This document shows, in pieces, positions 22,550 through 33,850 of a stretch of 64,000 nucleotides of DNA. The stretch's first letter is position 1, and each line of letters opens with the position of its first letter. The notes below the pieces were generated by a model. That model was given only the letters and a program-made list of their open reading frames with translations, was not told where the DNA came from and made no database searches. The translations under genes and the position numbers were made by a program. Source of the stretch: Cristatella mucedo (Eukaryota; Bryozoa; Phylactolaemata; Cristatellidae); contig WPIO01000127.1 in assembly GCA_009760855.2 (NCBI GenBank), positions 443,501-507,500 on the forward strand, in the 5' to 3' direction.

Positions 22550-23950
22550 ATATTTTAGCATTTTCTAGGTTTTGGCAGCATCGGAACAGGAGCGTAGGTA
22601 TTAATTATAGATGCAGGCTGTTTATCACGCCACGTCAGCATACTGTATTGTACATAGACCCTCGGATGTGCGACCACTGATCGAATCTTGCGTTCGGAGC
22701 ACTCGATCGAGAGCTGTGAATGCAGCTGTTGTGAGTGGTATGTCCGACTCAGCTGCCTCGTCATGGGAAGCCTAACACTGACCACGCCTCTCTAATTCTC
22801 GTTCTGAGCGTCAGAGCACATGGGTTGACCATTTTAACCAACATGGTGCACCCCAGGCACATATCTCGCTTGCTAGGAATGCAGCATGGATCGCAAGGGT
22901 CTGATTTAGCACTAAATTCGCTGAGGCCCGGGGGTGTCAGCATAAGCATGTCACAGCCTTAGAGAGGAGGCTTGCTATAGTGTATTTACTATGCAGCATT
23001 ACTCCTACCACGAGAAGCTCATCAGCTGACTATAAGGTGAGGGCCGCCGGCCATTGCCTGCTTGATTCGGACCCGTTAGGGTCATGGCCGCATCGCCGCC
23101 CAAGTTTTCATTGAACAGCATGTCAGGCATTTCAGACGGCTCTCCGGATACAGCAGTCGCTTTGCTCGCCCGGAAGTTCTGCTGAGCCTATTCCGGCAAT
23201 GAGGAGTCATGTGGCCGTGTCCAGTTGCCACTGAGCGTAAGATCGTAAACGGGAGACTAACCATAGTAATGAGGGCTTCCTGGATGAACCACAACCGTTT
23301 GCATCTACATTCTGACATCTCTCACCAGCTTAGACAACCAAACCCGGCTGAGCGGTATGCCAGTAATACCTATGAGCGTGAAGAGGCGCTCCAGAAGGAT
23401 CACCAGGCTTTGCATTAACAGTTTCACAGATGTTGCATCACTTGTTTGCTCGACTCCTCATATCCGTCGTCGTGGCCATTGCATCACTACACGGTTTCAC
23501 TCCGGGAGCTCTGCTGGCTCTCCATCAAACCGAGGCTTAAGTGCAAAGCTACTTTACACACTCTTTCAAGGTCGCTTTGCTGACATGGCTCAATTTACTT
23601 TTGCTCATTGCACTAGGGCTCCGGCGTTACTGCGGCGCTTGTGAGTACCTTGCTTTCAAAACATTCTTGCGATCCAGCTTATTGAGCTGTCCATCTTCTG
23701 GTCTCATTGCACCCTCTGCTCGTTCTAGTCTGGCAGTAACACTGTCTGGTCGTCTATGTCCACCAACCAGAGCCGACCTCGTAACGCTTACAACTACTAT
23801 GCAGACTTGGCTTCCAATTTCCACAAAGGTTGAACGTCTCAATGGAGTGACACCTCATTATCCTTTGACGACGAATTTGCACCGCATATAAATGCCCACC
23901 TTCTCCCAACAGCTTTATCTCTTCTTCTGATGATATTATTACTCTGTGGA
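22550..23950. other. GC-richer block, probable decayed retroelement
   Basis: This stretch is visibly richer in G and C than its flanks and contains several short open frames. One plus frame near 23800 reads NAYNYYADLASNFHK, which resembles the region upstream of reverse transcriptase in some LINEs. No catalytic motif was found and the call is tentative. Confidence 0.3.
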
Positions 23951-24629
23951 CATATGGAGGCTGCTAGTGTATACGCTGCTGTCACTGATCAGTTGAAATG
24001 CTCTATTACCGTCCACAAATAGAGCCCACAACGATAGAATTTTATATTAAGCCTCTACATTTGCATGATTACTTAGAAATGTGGCACTGTTTGCAATTTT
24101 CTTAGCGTTTTCTATGTTTAGTATCAATCGATTCTGATTATTAGGCAGCCTTAAATAATGCCCTCCAAGAACGAGTTTAAGATCGTAAAAGAAACCTTGG
24201 AACGGTAATGGTAGACTTAAATATAATCTTAAATATTGAAAGTTATTCGTCCAATTGAAGTGCATTTATGATAAACTTTACCTTGGAAAAATGTGGATAC
24301 CCAAATTATTAAGTATTGTTCAAGGCCAAAAACATATGTTCCCGTTGCTTCAGAAGACGTTTGACGGAGCATGAAATAACCGCCTCTTGCTATGCTAGTT
24401 AGGTTCTGAATCTAGGTACATACGAAACCACTAAGTAGCAAGAGTCCATTAGAGTCTGCAAGAAAATAAGCCTCGTTTGAAGTTGTATGCATAATTGGCA
24501 TTACAAATCTATAGCAACTCAAGCGGTCCAAGAAAAATTGTAACTAGGCTAGAGCCCAATCCTGTATGTAGGATATTAGGATTAATAGTGTCAAATGAAG
24601 CTCATAAATTTAAAATGACATGGACATTA

Positions 24630-27165
24630 ATTAGCCATCGTGTTTGTTTGCAGATTCTCTCGTGTCTTAACAGCCTGGAGAACCGTGGCTTGGTTCACCA
24701 TGCTAGTCATGCCACTCACATATTTGATCTCGCTATCACCACTTCATTGACTTCTCCACTGATGACTTTGTTACGTGTCCTACTTTCGCACTCTTCGATC
24801 TTTGCTCGCCTATTTGTATTGTTCCTGTTGCGTTTTGCCTACAGGTTAAGGTCGATTTTGTCGAGTGACGCAATTTAAAAAGCATAGACCTCGAAAGAAT
24901 TTGAAATCTGTACATGTGGCAGGTCTTCTCCATCTGCACCAACTCAACCAAGGTATGATGACTCAACCAACAGCCTCGATAATCTAATTGGTGCAGTAAG
25001 CACGACACCCTTGAAGAGCGAGCTCCCGTACTTTCTGTACCTCTACAGAGTCATTAAGAGTCCTTTCAATTTACGAAAAAACTTCAAAAGACGCATCGGG
25101 TTAAGTGAAGGCTTGAACGAGTTTTGAAGCAGTGTGAATCTGACGAAGATTTAGTCAATTTCAAAGACTTGATTTGAGTCACCACTCGGTCGCTTAGGCT
25201 AGCCTGTGGTTCTTTTGTTTACTCGAAAACTGAAATCCTGCCAGTCAAATCCAAAACAAATTTTATTAGACGGTAAACAATTAGCTGGCCAAAACTGAGG
25301 GGCCTCACTCCCGAGATATTAACGGCTCTGCTAAAAGGTTTACAGCCTTCTGCTCTAAGAAAATGTTGCGCATTCGTGCCTCCAGTAAAGCCATCTCCAA
25401 CTAAATAAATTTCTGAATCACATCATGAGTTCTTCATTAACAGATTTCTTTGAGGTTTCCGCATGCGATTTCGCTACCTGAATAAGGGCTAGTAAAAGGA
25501 TCTCCGGTCTTTAAAACCCTCTGCCATCGTCACTGGTAGAAAAAATAAGCCATGTCATAACCGAGGTTTCCAATTCTTGTCCGGAAAAAGGGGTTACACC
25601 TAAGTCGTTCGAACTAGCAATCGTTATTCCGACACTTAAAGTTCTTCAATTCGACACACAAGTCAATGCTAACTATCGCCCAGTATAACGTCTTCGTTTT
25701 TAGTACACATTAAAAAGACCGGAATTTCAGCAAAATTTCGACGGGGTTGAAGTGACAGCGTTTTACTGAAACTGCTATTTCGTGTAACCATTGACATTCA
25801 ACACTGCAAAGAGTTAGGAGAATTTGTATGCCGTACCAGCCTTATTTACTCTATTGGCTGTGTTTCACGTAATTTATCACGATATCCTACTAGAATGATT
25901 AAGAACAATGATCTATTCGGTTGACGAGGCACTGGCGTTGTTCACACCATAATTGTTCGATGTGTTAAATCTATTTCTGGCCGAGTCAGGGCTCATCTGC
26001 CTGTAAAATCACCTATGCAGTCAATCAATGGTCCGTCCTCGGTTCTGCGCTAATTTTCGCTTCTAATCAACTCTGAAAAAAAGTGATTTGGTGCCATGGA
26101 CTAGGCAATCACTTTTACGTTGACGATACTAGGCTGCATTTTTCATTTAAACTGTCGAAATCTGTTGCAGCGAGTGATAAACTGAATGAACGCTTTCCTG
26201 GCAGACATTCAATCGTGGATGTCGGAAGATTTCCTCAGACAAAATGACAAAAAAACGGAACTTGTACTCATAGGTCACGCATGTGTCACCGATGCGTCCG
26301 GCTGTACTTGAAGGCTTTGCTCTTTTAATAGATTATGCTGGTGCCGTCTTCGACAGCTGTCTAAATTTTGACAGATTCGTAATGAAGGCTGTTTCCAAAG
26401 CCACGCCATCGTGTCCGATTCCTAATAGATTTTACGAAAAAAATGTCTACGGTGCCTTGCAGACACAACTACTTATGTCCTTGGCTCTGTTTCGGCTGGA
26501 TTATCGTCGCTTTCCTTTGCTTTAAAATTTTAAATTTTAAAAATTTTAAATTTAAAACTGGCCAGCTTTTGGCGCTTTTTTTTCCTTTAGCTAGGTTGCC
26601 GAAAAAAGCCACTAGGCCAGTGCAGCTGGCGACGAATCTGACTGCAAGGCTGGCATACAAATCCAAGAGGCTTGACCATGATTCTTCTTTGCTGAAAGAG
26701 CTTGAGTGGCTGCTGGTTGATTAAAGGATGCAGAAAAAAGTACTTATGCTGACCTACAAGGACAAGGTCACGGCTTGACTCGTCCATACCTAGCCGAACC
26801 AACTGCAGCCTCTTCCTGCCCTCATGTCCTGTATGGACCATAGATTAGCGGTCCCATTCCTCCGCTTAAAGACCGTAGGTGACAGAAGCTTTAGTTCTGC
26901 TGGTCCTAGACTACGGAGCTTCTGCTGCCGAATATGGCAAATCCTTTCCAGCCGTCCCGAGCAGCTACTTCCATGCTGCTCACTAACGTAACTGCTTTCC
27001 TGACCCAGCTATGCTTTGCACTTTCTCTTGGTTTTGCTTGAGATGAAGTCGGTTGGTTACCAAATGCCTGCCGCTTTGAATTGGCTTCACAAAACTCTCT
27101 TAGGTAACGCCTACATAGTCTTTGTAACTTTGTTGAGTTCCAGACGGAAATACATTACATTGCAC
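24630..27165 (+). mobile_element. Longest LINE-B copy, about 2.5 kb, degenerate
   Basis: In order: the end of an endonuclease domain (GLVHHASHATHIFDLAI), linker (SLDNLIGAVSTT), connecting region (YSKTEILPVKSKTN), reverse-transcriptase remnants, FDSCLNFDRF, RLAYKSKRLDHDSSLLKEL, and the 3' end CAGACGGAAATACATTACAT. Stops and frameshifts are frequent. It lies in the intron between the WSC-2 and fibrinogen-like exons. Confidence 0.75.
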
Positions 27166-28657
27166 TGCATGTCTGCAGCTGTATTGAGGTACATGCTTCT
27201 GCCTTCTAAAGGCTTAATTTAAGTTCAGGTTTTTACCTAGTAAATCCACAGCTCGGCCAATACTTAATGGATCTACGTTATATTGAAAACACGAGTTTGG
27301 CTCTGCTTGTAGAACTCGTCATTCTTCTAATTTAGATTGAACAGATTTAGCTATGCATGTCATGAAACTTTGCTGAGCTACATATTCTACAGTAAAGGGT
27401 TGGTGTAGGAGAACCTATTCAAACTAAATGGAAATAAACTATTACAGTGATTTTTAAGCTGAGCTAAACTTATATTTTTAGTTTCACTGTCATCCGTGAA
27501 GTTTCGGCCGAGCTGTGGACTTTACAAGATAAAATGTTAAACGTTTAGTAAATCTGCATAAAAGTCACAAGCAAACACATCAACAGGCTGAACACATTTA
27601 CCTCTATCTTTAACGTTAAATAGGCTTGAATATCAGTCACACAAGATACTGAGATCTGTAAATTCTTAATTTTTAGATATGTTTCTTCTGGTTTCAACCG
27701 ACGTAGTAATATTTGGAGTATTAATTGTTCATTCTATATGAAATCATAAAAGTTTTAGCTCGATTTGTAACATCTTTGGCTTTTGAAAATCACCATAAAA
27801 ATGTTATTTTTGGACGAATTAAGTCAGTATTTTTTTCACATTGACCCATAAGACACGGATTTTAAGGAAACCCTTTCATCAGCCAGTATTTTAAAATTTC
27901 TGCTTACCGAACTTGCCTGTTATTTAATGCAGTTTCAATCTATATTCGGGTGTTTTCATTGAAATTATCTTAGTGCTAATGAAGTGGTTGTAGGGTCGAT
28001 GCTTGTCACAGGCTGATTGCACCGCTCTAGCTCATAAACATTTTATCCTAATTGAGAGAATCTTAACGAGCAAGTACTGATATTTAGGAGAATATTCGTC
28101 AGTAGCACTATTTATTTTTATTCTAAAATTTTCTCAAGCTGATGGGAATTACTAGTTAGTTTTTTCGTTTACAGATTTATGTCATGACAGCCTTGCACTC
28201 GTTTTACAAAGCTTTTTTTGAGCTCCCAAAATTGTAACCACGTGACGTGGTTGCCTAGTTGCACTCTCAACTTAAGATGAGGTTTCAAGCATTGCCCTTA
28301 TTTTTGAACCCAGAATTTATTAGGATGAGTGAGTGTCATCCGTCGAAGCGAGAGCAAGTGGCAAGACTCGAGCCATTGGTTTTTTATGTCGAAGTACCGT
28401 CTCCCGATGAAGCTATGACTCATACTAATTCATACCCAGCTCTAAGATAATCCGCCTGGACGTTAAGCGATCTTTAAAAATTCAAGTAAAAATAGGGATA
28501 CTGATTTTTTACTTTGCGACCGAAAGCATCGAACGAGCACTAACGAATGCTAGGATACTGCAACAAGATTCGCCCTGATGCTATGTGACTAGGCCTTTGA
28601 CCCATCAATATCACTATGACTTTCAAATGAATTCTGTTCTGCAGATACGGTACTCAC
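27166..28657. other. AT-rich intron, nothing recognised
   Basis: No motif or repeat found. Confidence 0.5.
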
Positions 28658-28864
28658 CAGCATAAGTGATGTAGGTGTAGTTTTGGGTCCCACAATAATA
28701 TTCAGCTGCGCCAGGACATTTTACCCGGTTGCATGCCGTGTCGTCCGCAGAAGTTAAGTCGGTGGAGAGTTGAAGCACTATCAAACGGCAGTTCAATTGC
28801 ACACCAGCTTCATAGAACCGGCGCTGCACTTTTTGGTAGGACTTGCCACTACAAACTCTGGATT
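28658..28864 (-). CDS. Exon: WSC module 2, C-terminal part with long insert
   Basis: This 207-nt exon keeps phase 1 at both ends. Its end matches the close of a WSC domain (TACNRVKCPG, then YYCGTQNYTY). Before that sits a segment of about 40 residues with two extra cysteines that WSC domains normally lack. The donor GTGAGT is strong. The acceptor (AATTAG) has a poor pyrimidine tract; a competing GGGGCAG lies 11 bp upstream but would give the wrong phase. The start is therefore less certain than the end. Confidence 0.62.
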
Positions 28865-29659
28865 CTAATTTCTGCCCCAATAAATTATCACTGATAAAGT
28901 CTCCCTATGTTAATTAAAACACAAATTTCAATGTTGCTTAACATCCACACTAAATATATCTATGTACAGGTCGACGCCACAAGCAATCACTAAAAACCTA
29001 CGTACTACAGCAGCCAAAGCTGCAAAACCAACCTACAAAACTTGAATTTCAAGCCGATCTGACTTTGAAGAAACGCTAGCAGCAGTTTTTATGATAAACT
29101 GCTCCTTTTTAGAATATTTAAGTATTATGAGCAAGTATAACTTTCTTTTAGAGTTTAGAAGCGCTCTTTGGCGGATGCCTGACCCCTGCTGGCATTGCAC
29201 AGAAGCTTTCGCCTGGCCCAACTAACCTGCCTGACGGCCAAGTTTTACGGAACTGTTTGGCAATGGCTTATTGTGAAGGGTTCAACCTGAAGACAATAGA
29301 GATGTTGCCATAAGTGCATGTCTTCGCTGCTACGTAGCCCAATAGTCTAGCGCTAAATGGGGTAGCACGCAATGGCTGGAGGGGGTGGCAAAGGAAGAGC
29401 TCTATGCAAGTGCTCACGCGACGCATACATTTGGTGGGGAATATCTCTTGGGGGAATACGTGCACCCTAATTGAAATGGTTTTCCTTCTTTATGCTTGCT
29501 GTAATAGCCAGTAAATGCTCTTTACTGGATCAGCGAAGCACGCCATATGTCTGCCGGATAAACTCCTCTTAAGGACGAGACAATTCTTCACTTCTTCACT
29601 GTCATTCGTCTCAACCTTTCTTCTTGCACTCGTTGCCTTAATTTGACCTCTACTGTTTT
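28865..29659. other. Intron, nothing recognised
   Basis: Short frames only, between WSC-2C and a LINE-A tail. Confidence 0.5.
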
Positions 29660-30535
29660 TTAATAATAATTCTTTACACTTTTATGTAGCCCCCACAGAG
29701 AACTTAATTTCTCTCTAGGCTCTTAATCTTAATCTCTTAATCTTAATTTTAATCTCTAGGCTCTTTCCGTGTGCTGAAAAGAAAGCATGAATTAAACAGG
29801 GAGGGATAGCATAACCAGTAGTAAAACTGCTTAGGACTACCTGCAGTATCAACATATAAATGTGTTTAGCGGCAGCATAGAATTTTCCCATGCATAAGCA
29901 AATAAAGTAAAATCACAAGGATTCACCACATGCTTTCAAAAATACATATGTGCTTAGCTTTTTTAAAACGTCAACACATCGTGGGGAGTTGCAGGGACAT
30001 CAGTCGGAAGTGAGTTTTAAGCTTTGAGAGCATACGAACTAAAGGCACGGTCTCCAAAGGATTTGGCTTTCTTCCGACTCGTATCTAACCGATTAAATTC
30101 AGAACAGCAGGTGGCACCATATCTCTACTGGTAGGGGAGTAATTCTAATATTTAGGCTTGAGCCAAAAATAAAGAAAACTAAACTTGTGTGAAAGAATCT
30201 TGCAGTCAATGCGCTGCTTGATTAGGAGCCAGTGTCGGCTGGCTAGAAGAGGTGTGATTTGGCAACTGCGACGCTCACGACAGATGTGATTTGGCTGAGA
30301 AGCCTAGCTGCAGAGTTTCGGACCTGCCATTACACAGTCCCTTAGACCAGCATGCAGTGAGTTGCAGATGTTATGAGGATGGATGTTATGAGGATTGGAT
30401 GTTATGAATGCGTTGAGTAATTTAAATATAGTATCTTTGTCTGAGCAGGCCCGAGTTTTAGTAACTCTATGTAGCTGAAAGTAGACAGACTTGACTGTGG
30501 AGGTAATTTGGTCGCCTATTGCAAGAAGTGCACTT
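29660..30535 (-). mobile_element. LINE-A 3' fragment with expanded hairpin region
   Basis: The antisense of the C-terminal tail and 3' UTR is clear (GCATACGAACTAAAGGCACG). Next to the hairpin, the CTTAATCT motif is repeated several times (29715-29760), which would disrupt the terminal stem-loop. Confidence 0.75.
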
Positions 30536-31929
30536 TAAAGTGCACCTAGTGATCTTTAGAGTGCGACACCTAAATGCTACATAATCTGTAATGGTGTGAT
30601 AAGATTCTTTAGTCGTTACGTTTCAAGTTCAATTTGCGTAGCCTGTTGCCTATTACTAATAACACTTTAAGGGTTAGCACATATTATTGAATATCATAAA
30701 AAGCTTAAGCGAAAATGAAGTTAAATTATAACCATATAATGTTTGTTTCGTTTGCCATTACACAAAAGTTTTATCAGTTAATTTTCAATAATAAAGTAAT
30801 TATATTTTATGTTCTGAATATAATTTTCAGTCTGTATTGATTGGTATAACTGCAATAATTTCTTCAGTAATATTGTTCGAGGCTACCGTGGATACCTCGG
30901 TGGCAGTCTTTCATCACCGGAATTTGGTTTTCAAGCAAATCAGCACACTATTAAAGGCTACTACTTTAATTATGAAGACATTTGATTAGTTTAAGATAGT
31001 TATATAGCAGTTTTTTGACACAATAAAGTGAGTATTGCAGAAATGAACAGATAACCCAGCCTGATGAAGAACTCCCTGACATGCAAATAACAGCCACCGG
31101 TGTTAAAATGCACACTTTGTAACTTTTTTATTGAGTTCTATTTATAAATTTAATCATTAAACATGATTAAAACTCCCCAAGAGAACCAAACATATATATA
31201 TTACTCTTGCATATGCTGAAATAGAAGCATATCTAGTGACTAGTTATACAATTCGCAGCGTCAGCACGCTGTGGATTATTAATTTCGACGGATTAACGAA
31301 TACGGGTAATAGGTGTGCTTTACTTTGCTCGTAATATTTTCAAGCAAATGTGAAGACGGTTGGTACTAATTTTTAGGCTTTAAAAGCTGATGAATTGGAA
31401 TAATTGTTAGGAAGCTATCGAAATTTTGTTGGAGGCGCAGCTAAACAACAGACGTTCTAGACAATGTTTTTAATTAGGTCCCAGTTTCGAATTTAAAAGA
31501 GTTTAAAACAGAGAGATCGTAGGGAATTGAGGAAACATGGAGACAAGTAGATCGAAATAGATACTTCTCTTGATGGATAATATAAGTAAATATTAGTGAA
31601 AATAGAGCGTATATGTAATGATATTTTAGAATTGCAAATGACGGACGAGATGGCAATTTTCGCGTCCGCTATAATCTTATTATTGCCTGGGAAGGAAGGC
31701 ATTCAAGTTGTGAGCTACTAAGGATTGGATGCCATTAGTGAACGAATTGGATGTGCCTTGGATATAGTTTTCTATTCTAAGCTAGCATGAATTTTTCTTG
31801 TTTTACATAAAGGAAATAACGCAAATAATCCTAATATGGCATTCGTGACAAGGCCATGTTTGTAGGCCACTGCTGAGCTTAGAATATTGTCACACAATGA
31901 CCGATCAGCAGCAGATAATTAATACATAC
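30536..31929. other. AT-rich intron, nothing recognised
   Basis: No LINE or exon signal seen. Confidence 0.5.
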
Positions 31930-32121
31930 TGCCAACAAGGTCGGTGTCGATAGCGTTTAGGCAGTAGCAGTCTGTTTGACGAACGGCAGCGTATTTGAAA
32001 GAGCTTTGACAGTACATTGGGCAACTGTATCGTCGCATATTGACTACATTGTTCAACTTTGCTGGTGCATTAACCAAAGCTTGCGTTAGGCTGCCTCCGG
32101 GAAGCTTGTAGCAGCCGGTTC
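31930..32121 (-). CDS. Exon: WSC module 2, N-terminal part
   Basis: This 192-nt phase 1-1 exon has acceptor TTATTTTAG and donor GTATGT. It encodes TGCYKLPGG and then cysteines in YSCPMYC and DCYC, which is the first two thirds of a WSC domain (GCY, CxxxC, CYC). The remaining CPG and YYCG parts are on the next exon 3 kb downstream. An 11.5-kb LINE-filled intron separates it from WSC module 1. Confidence 0.78.
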
Positions 32122-32516
32122 CTAAAATAAAACCGCACTGATAGTTGAGGCATAGCAAGAGCGATTATTCAGTTGAACAAGTAATTTCATACATTTACCA
32201 CTTCCGTCTCACTTGTTTCTGACCGAACAAATGAAGCTCTAATGAAAAAGTTATAGTTAGCTTTTATTGCTGCTTCGATAATAGACATTCAGATGCCGAA
32301 GAATCGCTGGATAAAAGATAACAAACCAAATCTATTCGCGTGCATAAGTATACCGAATCTCACTTATACTTATTTTGAATCCAACTTCCAACTTGCAATT
32401 TTTGTTTTACAATTAACGCCTTTAGATTGTTGATCTGCTGAAAATTGAGCTGCAATAATGTCTGACTACAGTAATGTTTATAAAAAATGTTTCAGTTCAA
32501 ATGCTGATGCTTACCA

Positions 32517-33614
32517 GTACTTCTAGAGCGCCTCTCATCTCGCCTGGGCATCACTGGCACTGCTCTGCAGTGGTTAAGGTCCTATCTCAGTGGGAGACTC
32601 CAGAGTGTTGACGTGAATGGACAAAGATCATCTGAAGAACCTCTAAAATATGGAGTACCTCAGGGCTCTGTGCTAGGTCCGGTCCTTTTCACCGTTTATA
32701 CTCTCCCTCTCGCTGATGTGATTGCCAAGCACAATCTAGGCTTTCACTTCTATGCGGATGACACTCAGTTGTACCTTTGCTTTGATCCCTCCCAGCCTTC
32801 GAGCACCTCAAATTCTCTCAACTCACTTTCTGCATGCATTGATGACATCCGATCATGGATGGCAGCAAATTTTCTAAAACTAAACGATGATAAAACTAAC
32901 TTACTATTTATGGGCAAACCTAGTGTTATTCAGAAATTGGAAAGGCTGACTTTCAAAATTGGCTCTGCCAGCATATCTCCAGTTGCATCAGCTCGAAATC
33001 TAGGTGTCATATTCCATAGCGACCTCTCGTTAGACGACCACATCAGCTCCACAGTCAAATCAGCCTATTTTCAGCTTCATAACATTGCTAAAATTAGGGC
33101 TTGTTTAGATAAGGATACCACGTCCAAGTTGGTCCATGCATTCGTGACATCTCGTCTCGACTTCTGCAACTCACTGCTTACTGGCCTACCAGCATGTGCG
33201 ATCAGGCGGTTGCAGCTGGTGCAAAACTCTGCAGCTAGGCTTGTCTGTCGTGAGCGTCGCAGTTGCCACATTACTCCACTTCTCGCCGACCTGCACTGGT
33301 TACCAGTCAAGCAACGGATTGACTTCAAGGTTTTGTCGCTCACTTTTAGGTCTCTTCATTCTATGGCTCCAGCCTATCTTTCAGATATACTACCCCATCA
33401 GGCAAAGCATCGTACCACTCGCTTTTCCGAATCCAACAGTCTAGAAATACCTCGTACAAACCTTAAATCCTTTGGAGACCGTGCATTTAGCTCGTATGCT
33501 CCCACAGCCTGGAACTCCCTCCCGACCTGCATCAGAACATCCCCTGACCTGACCACATTTAAAAGAAACTTAAAAACATACCTATTTAGGACAGCATTTA
33601 GTGGGTCCTTGTGA
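32517..33614 (+). CDS. LINE-A reverse transcriptase, intact C-terminal part
   Basis: The frame is open from the element's truncated 5' edge to a natural stop (TGA). It carries the thumb-side LLERLSSRLGITG, YGVPQGSVLGP, the catalytic FYADD box and the complete C-terminal tail ending FRTAFSGSL. The upstream palm and the endonuclease were lost by 5' truncation. With no stop or frameshift in about 365 codons, this copy looks recent. It has no start codon of its own and is unlikely to be translated. Confidence 0.88.
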   Translation, partial: VLLERLSSRLGITGTALQWLRSYLSGRLQSVDVNGQRSSEEPLKYGVPQGSVLGPVLFTVYTLPLADVIAKHNLGFHFYADDTQLYLCFDPSQPSSTSNSLNSLSACIDDIRSWMAANFLKLNDDKTNLLFMGKPSVIQKLERLTFKIGSASISPVASARNLGVIFHSDLSLDDHISSTVKSAYFQLHNIAKIRACLDKDTTSKLVHAFVTSRLDFCNSLLTGLPACAIRRLQLVQNSAARLVCRERRSCHITPLLADLHWLPVKQRIDFKVLSLTFRSLHSMAPAYLSDILPHQAKHRTTRFSESNSLEIPRTNLKSFGDRAFSSYAPTAWNSLPTCIRTSPDLTTFKRNLKTYLFRTAFSGSL

Positions 33615-33779
33615 TTCGTCCTCGATGTGCTTATGCGTGCTGACACTGTTCATGCTGCCACTAACCACATTTGCATGCTGACCCAGTGCATGTAACCCCT
33701 AACCATGTTATTCATTTTGTTTGTTTTTCAAGCATGATTTTACTTACTATTCTATTGCGTATCACTTTGCAGCAAATGT

Positions 33780-33820
33780 AAAGCGCCTAGAAAGAGATTA
33801 AGTTCTCTGAGGGCGCTTTA
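33780..33820 (+). other. LINE-A 3' terminal hairpin (best copy)
   Basis: AGCGCC pairs with GGCGCT and, inside, AGAGA pairs with TCTCT around a TTAAGT loop. It is followed by TATCAAGTGCA and the (ATT)n tail. The same element ends copies at 18141, 20370, 35592, 9033 and, inverted, at 17374 and 35800. Confidence 0.8.
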
Positions 33821-33850
33821 TCAAGTGCAATATTATTATTATTATTATTA

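Larger units (their letters stand above)
32517..33850 (+). mobile_element. Recent LINE-A copy nested in an older LINE-A
   Basis: A 1334-bp 5'-truncated element with intact open frame, intact 3' hairpin and (ATT)n tail, flanked by TTACCA (32511-32516 and 33851-33856). Without it, AATGCTGATGC joins TTACCATCCACCATC, which aligns with the antisense of 43100-43130. It was therefore inserted in sense orientation into another LINE-A. Confidence 0.82.

Noticed and set aside
22735-23644. Overlapping plus-strand frames of 70-115 codons
   Set aside because: No motif or splice pattern; frames overlap each other and probably come from a decayed repeat.
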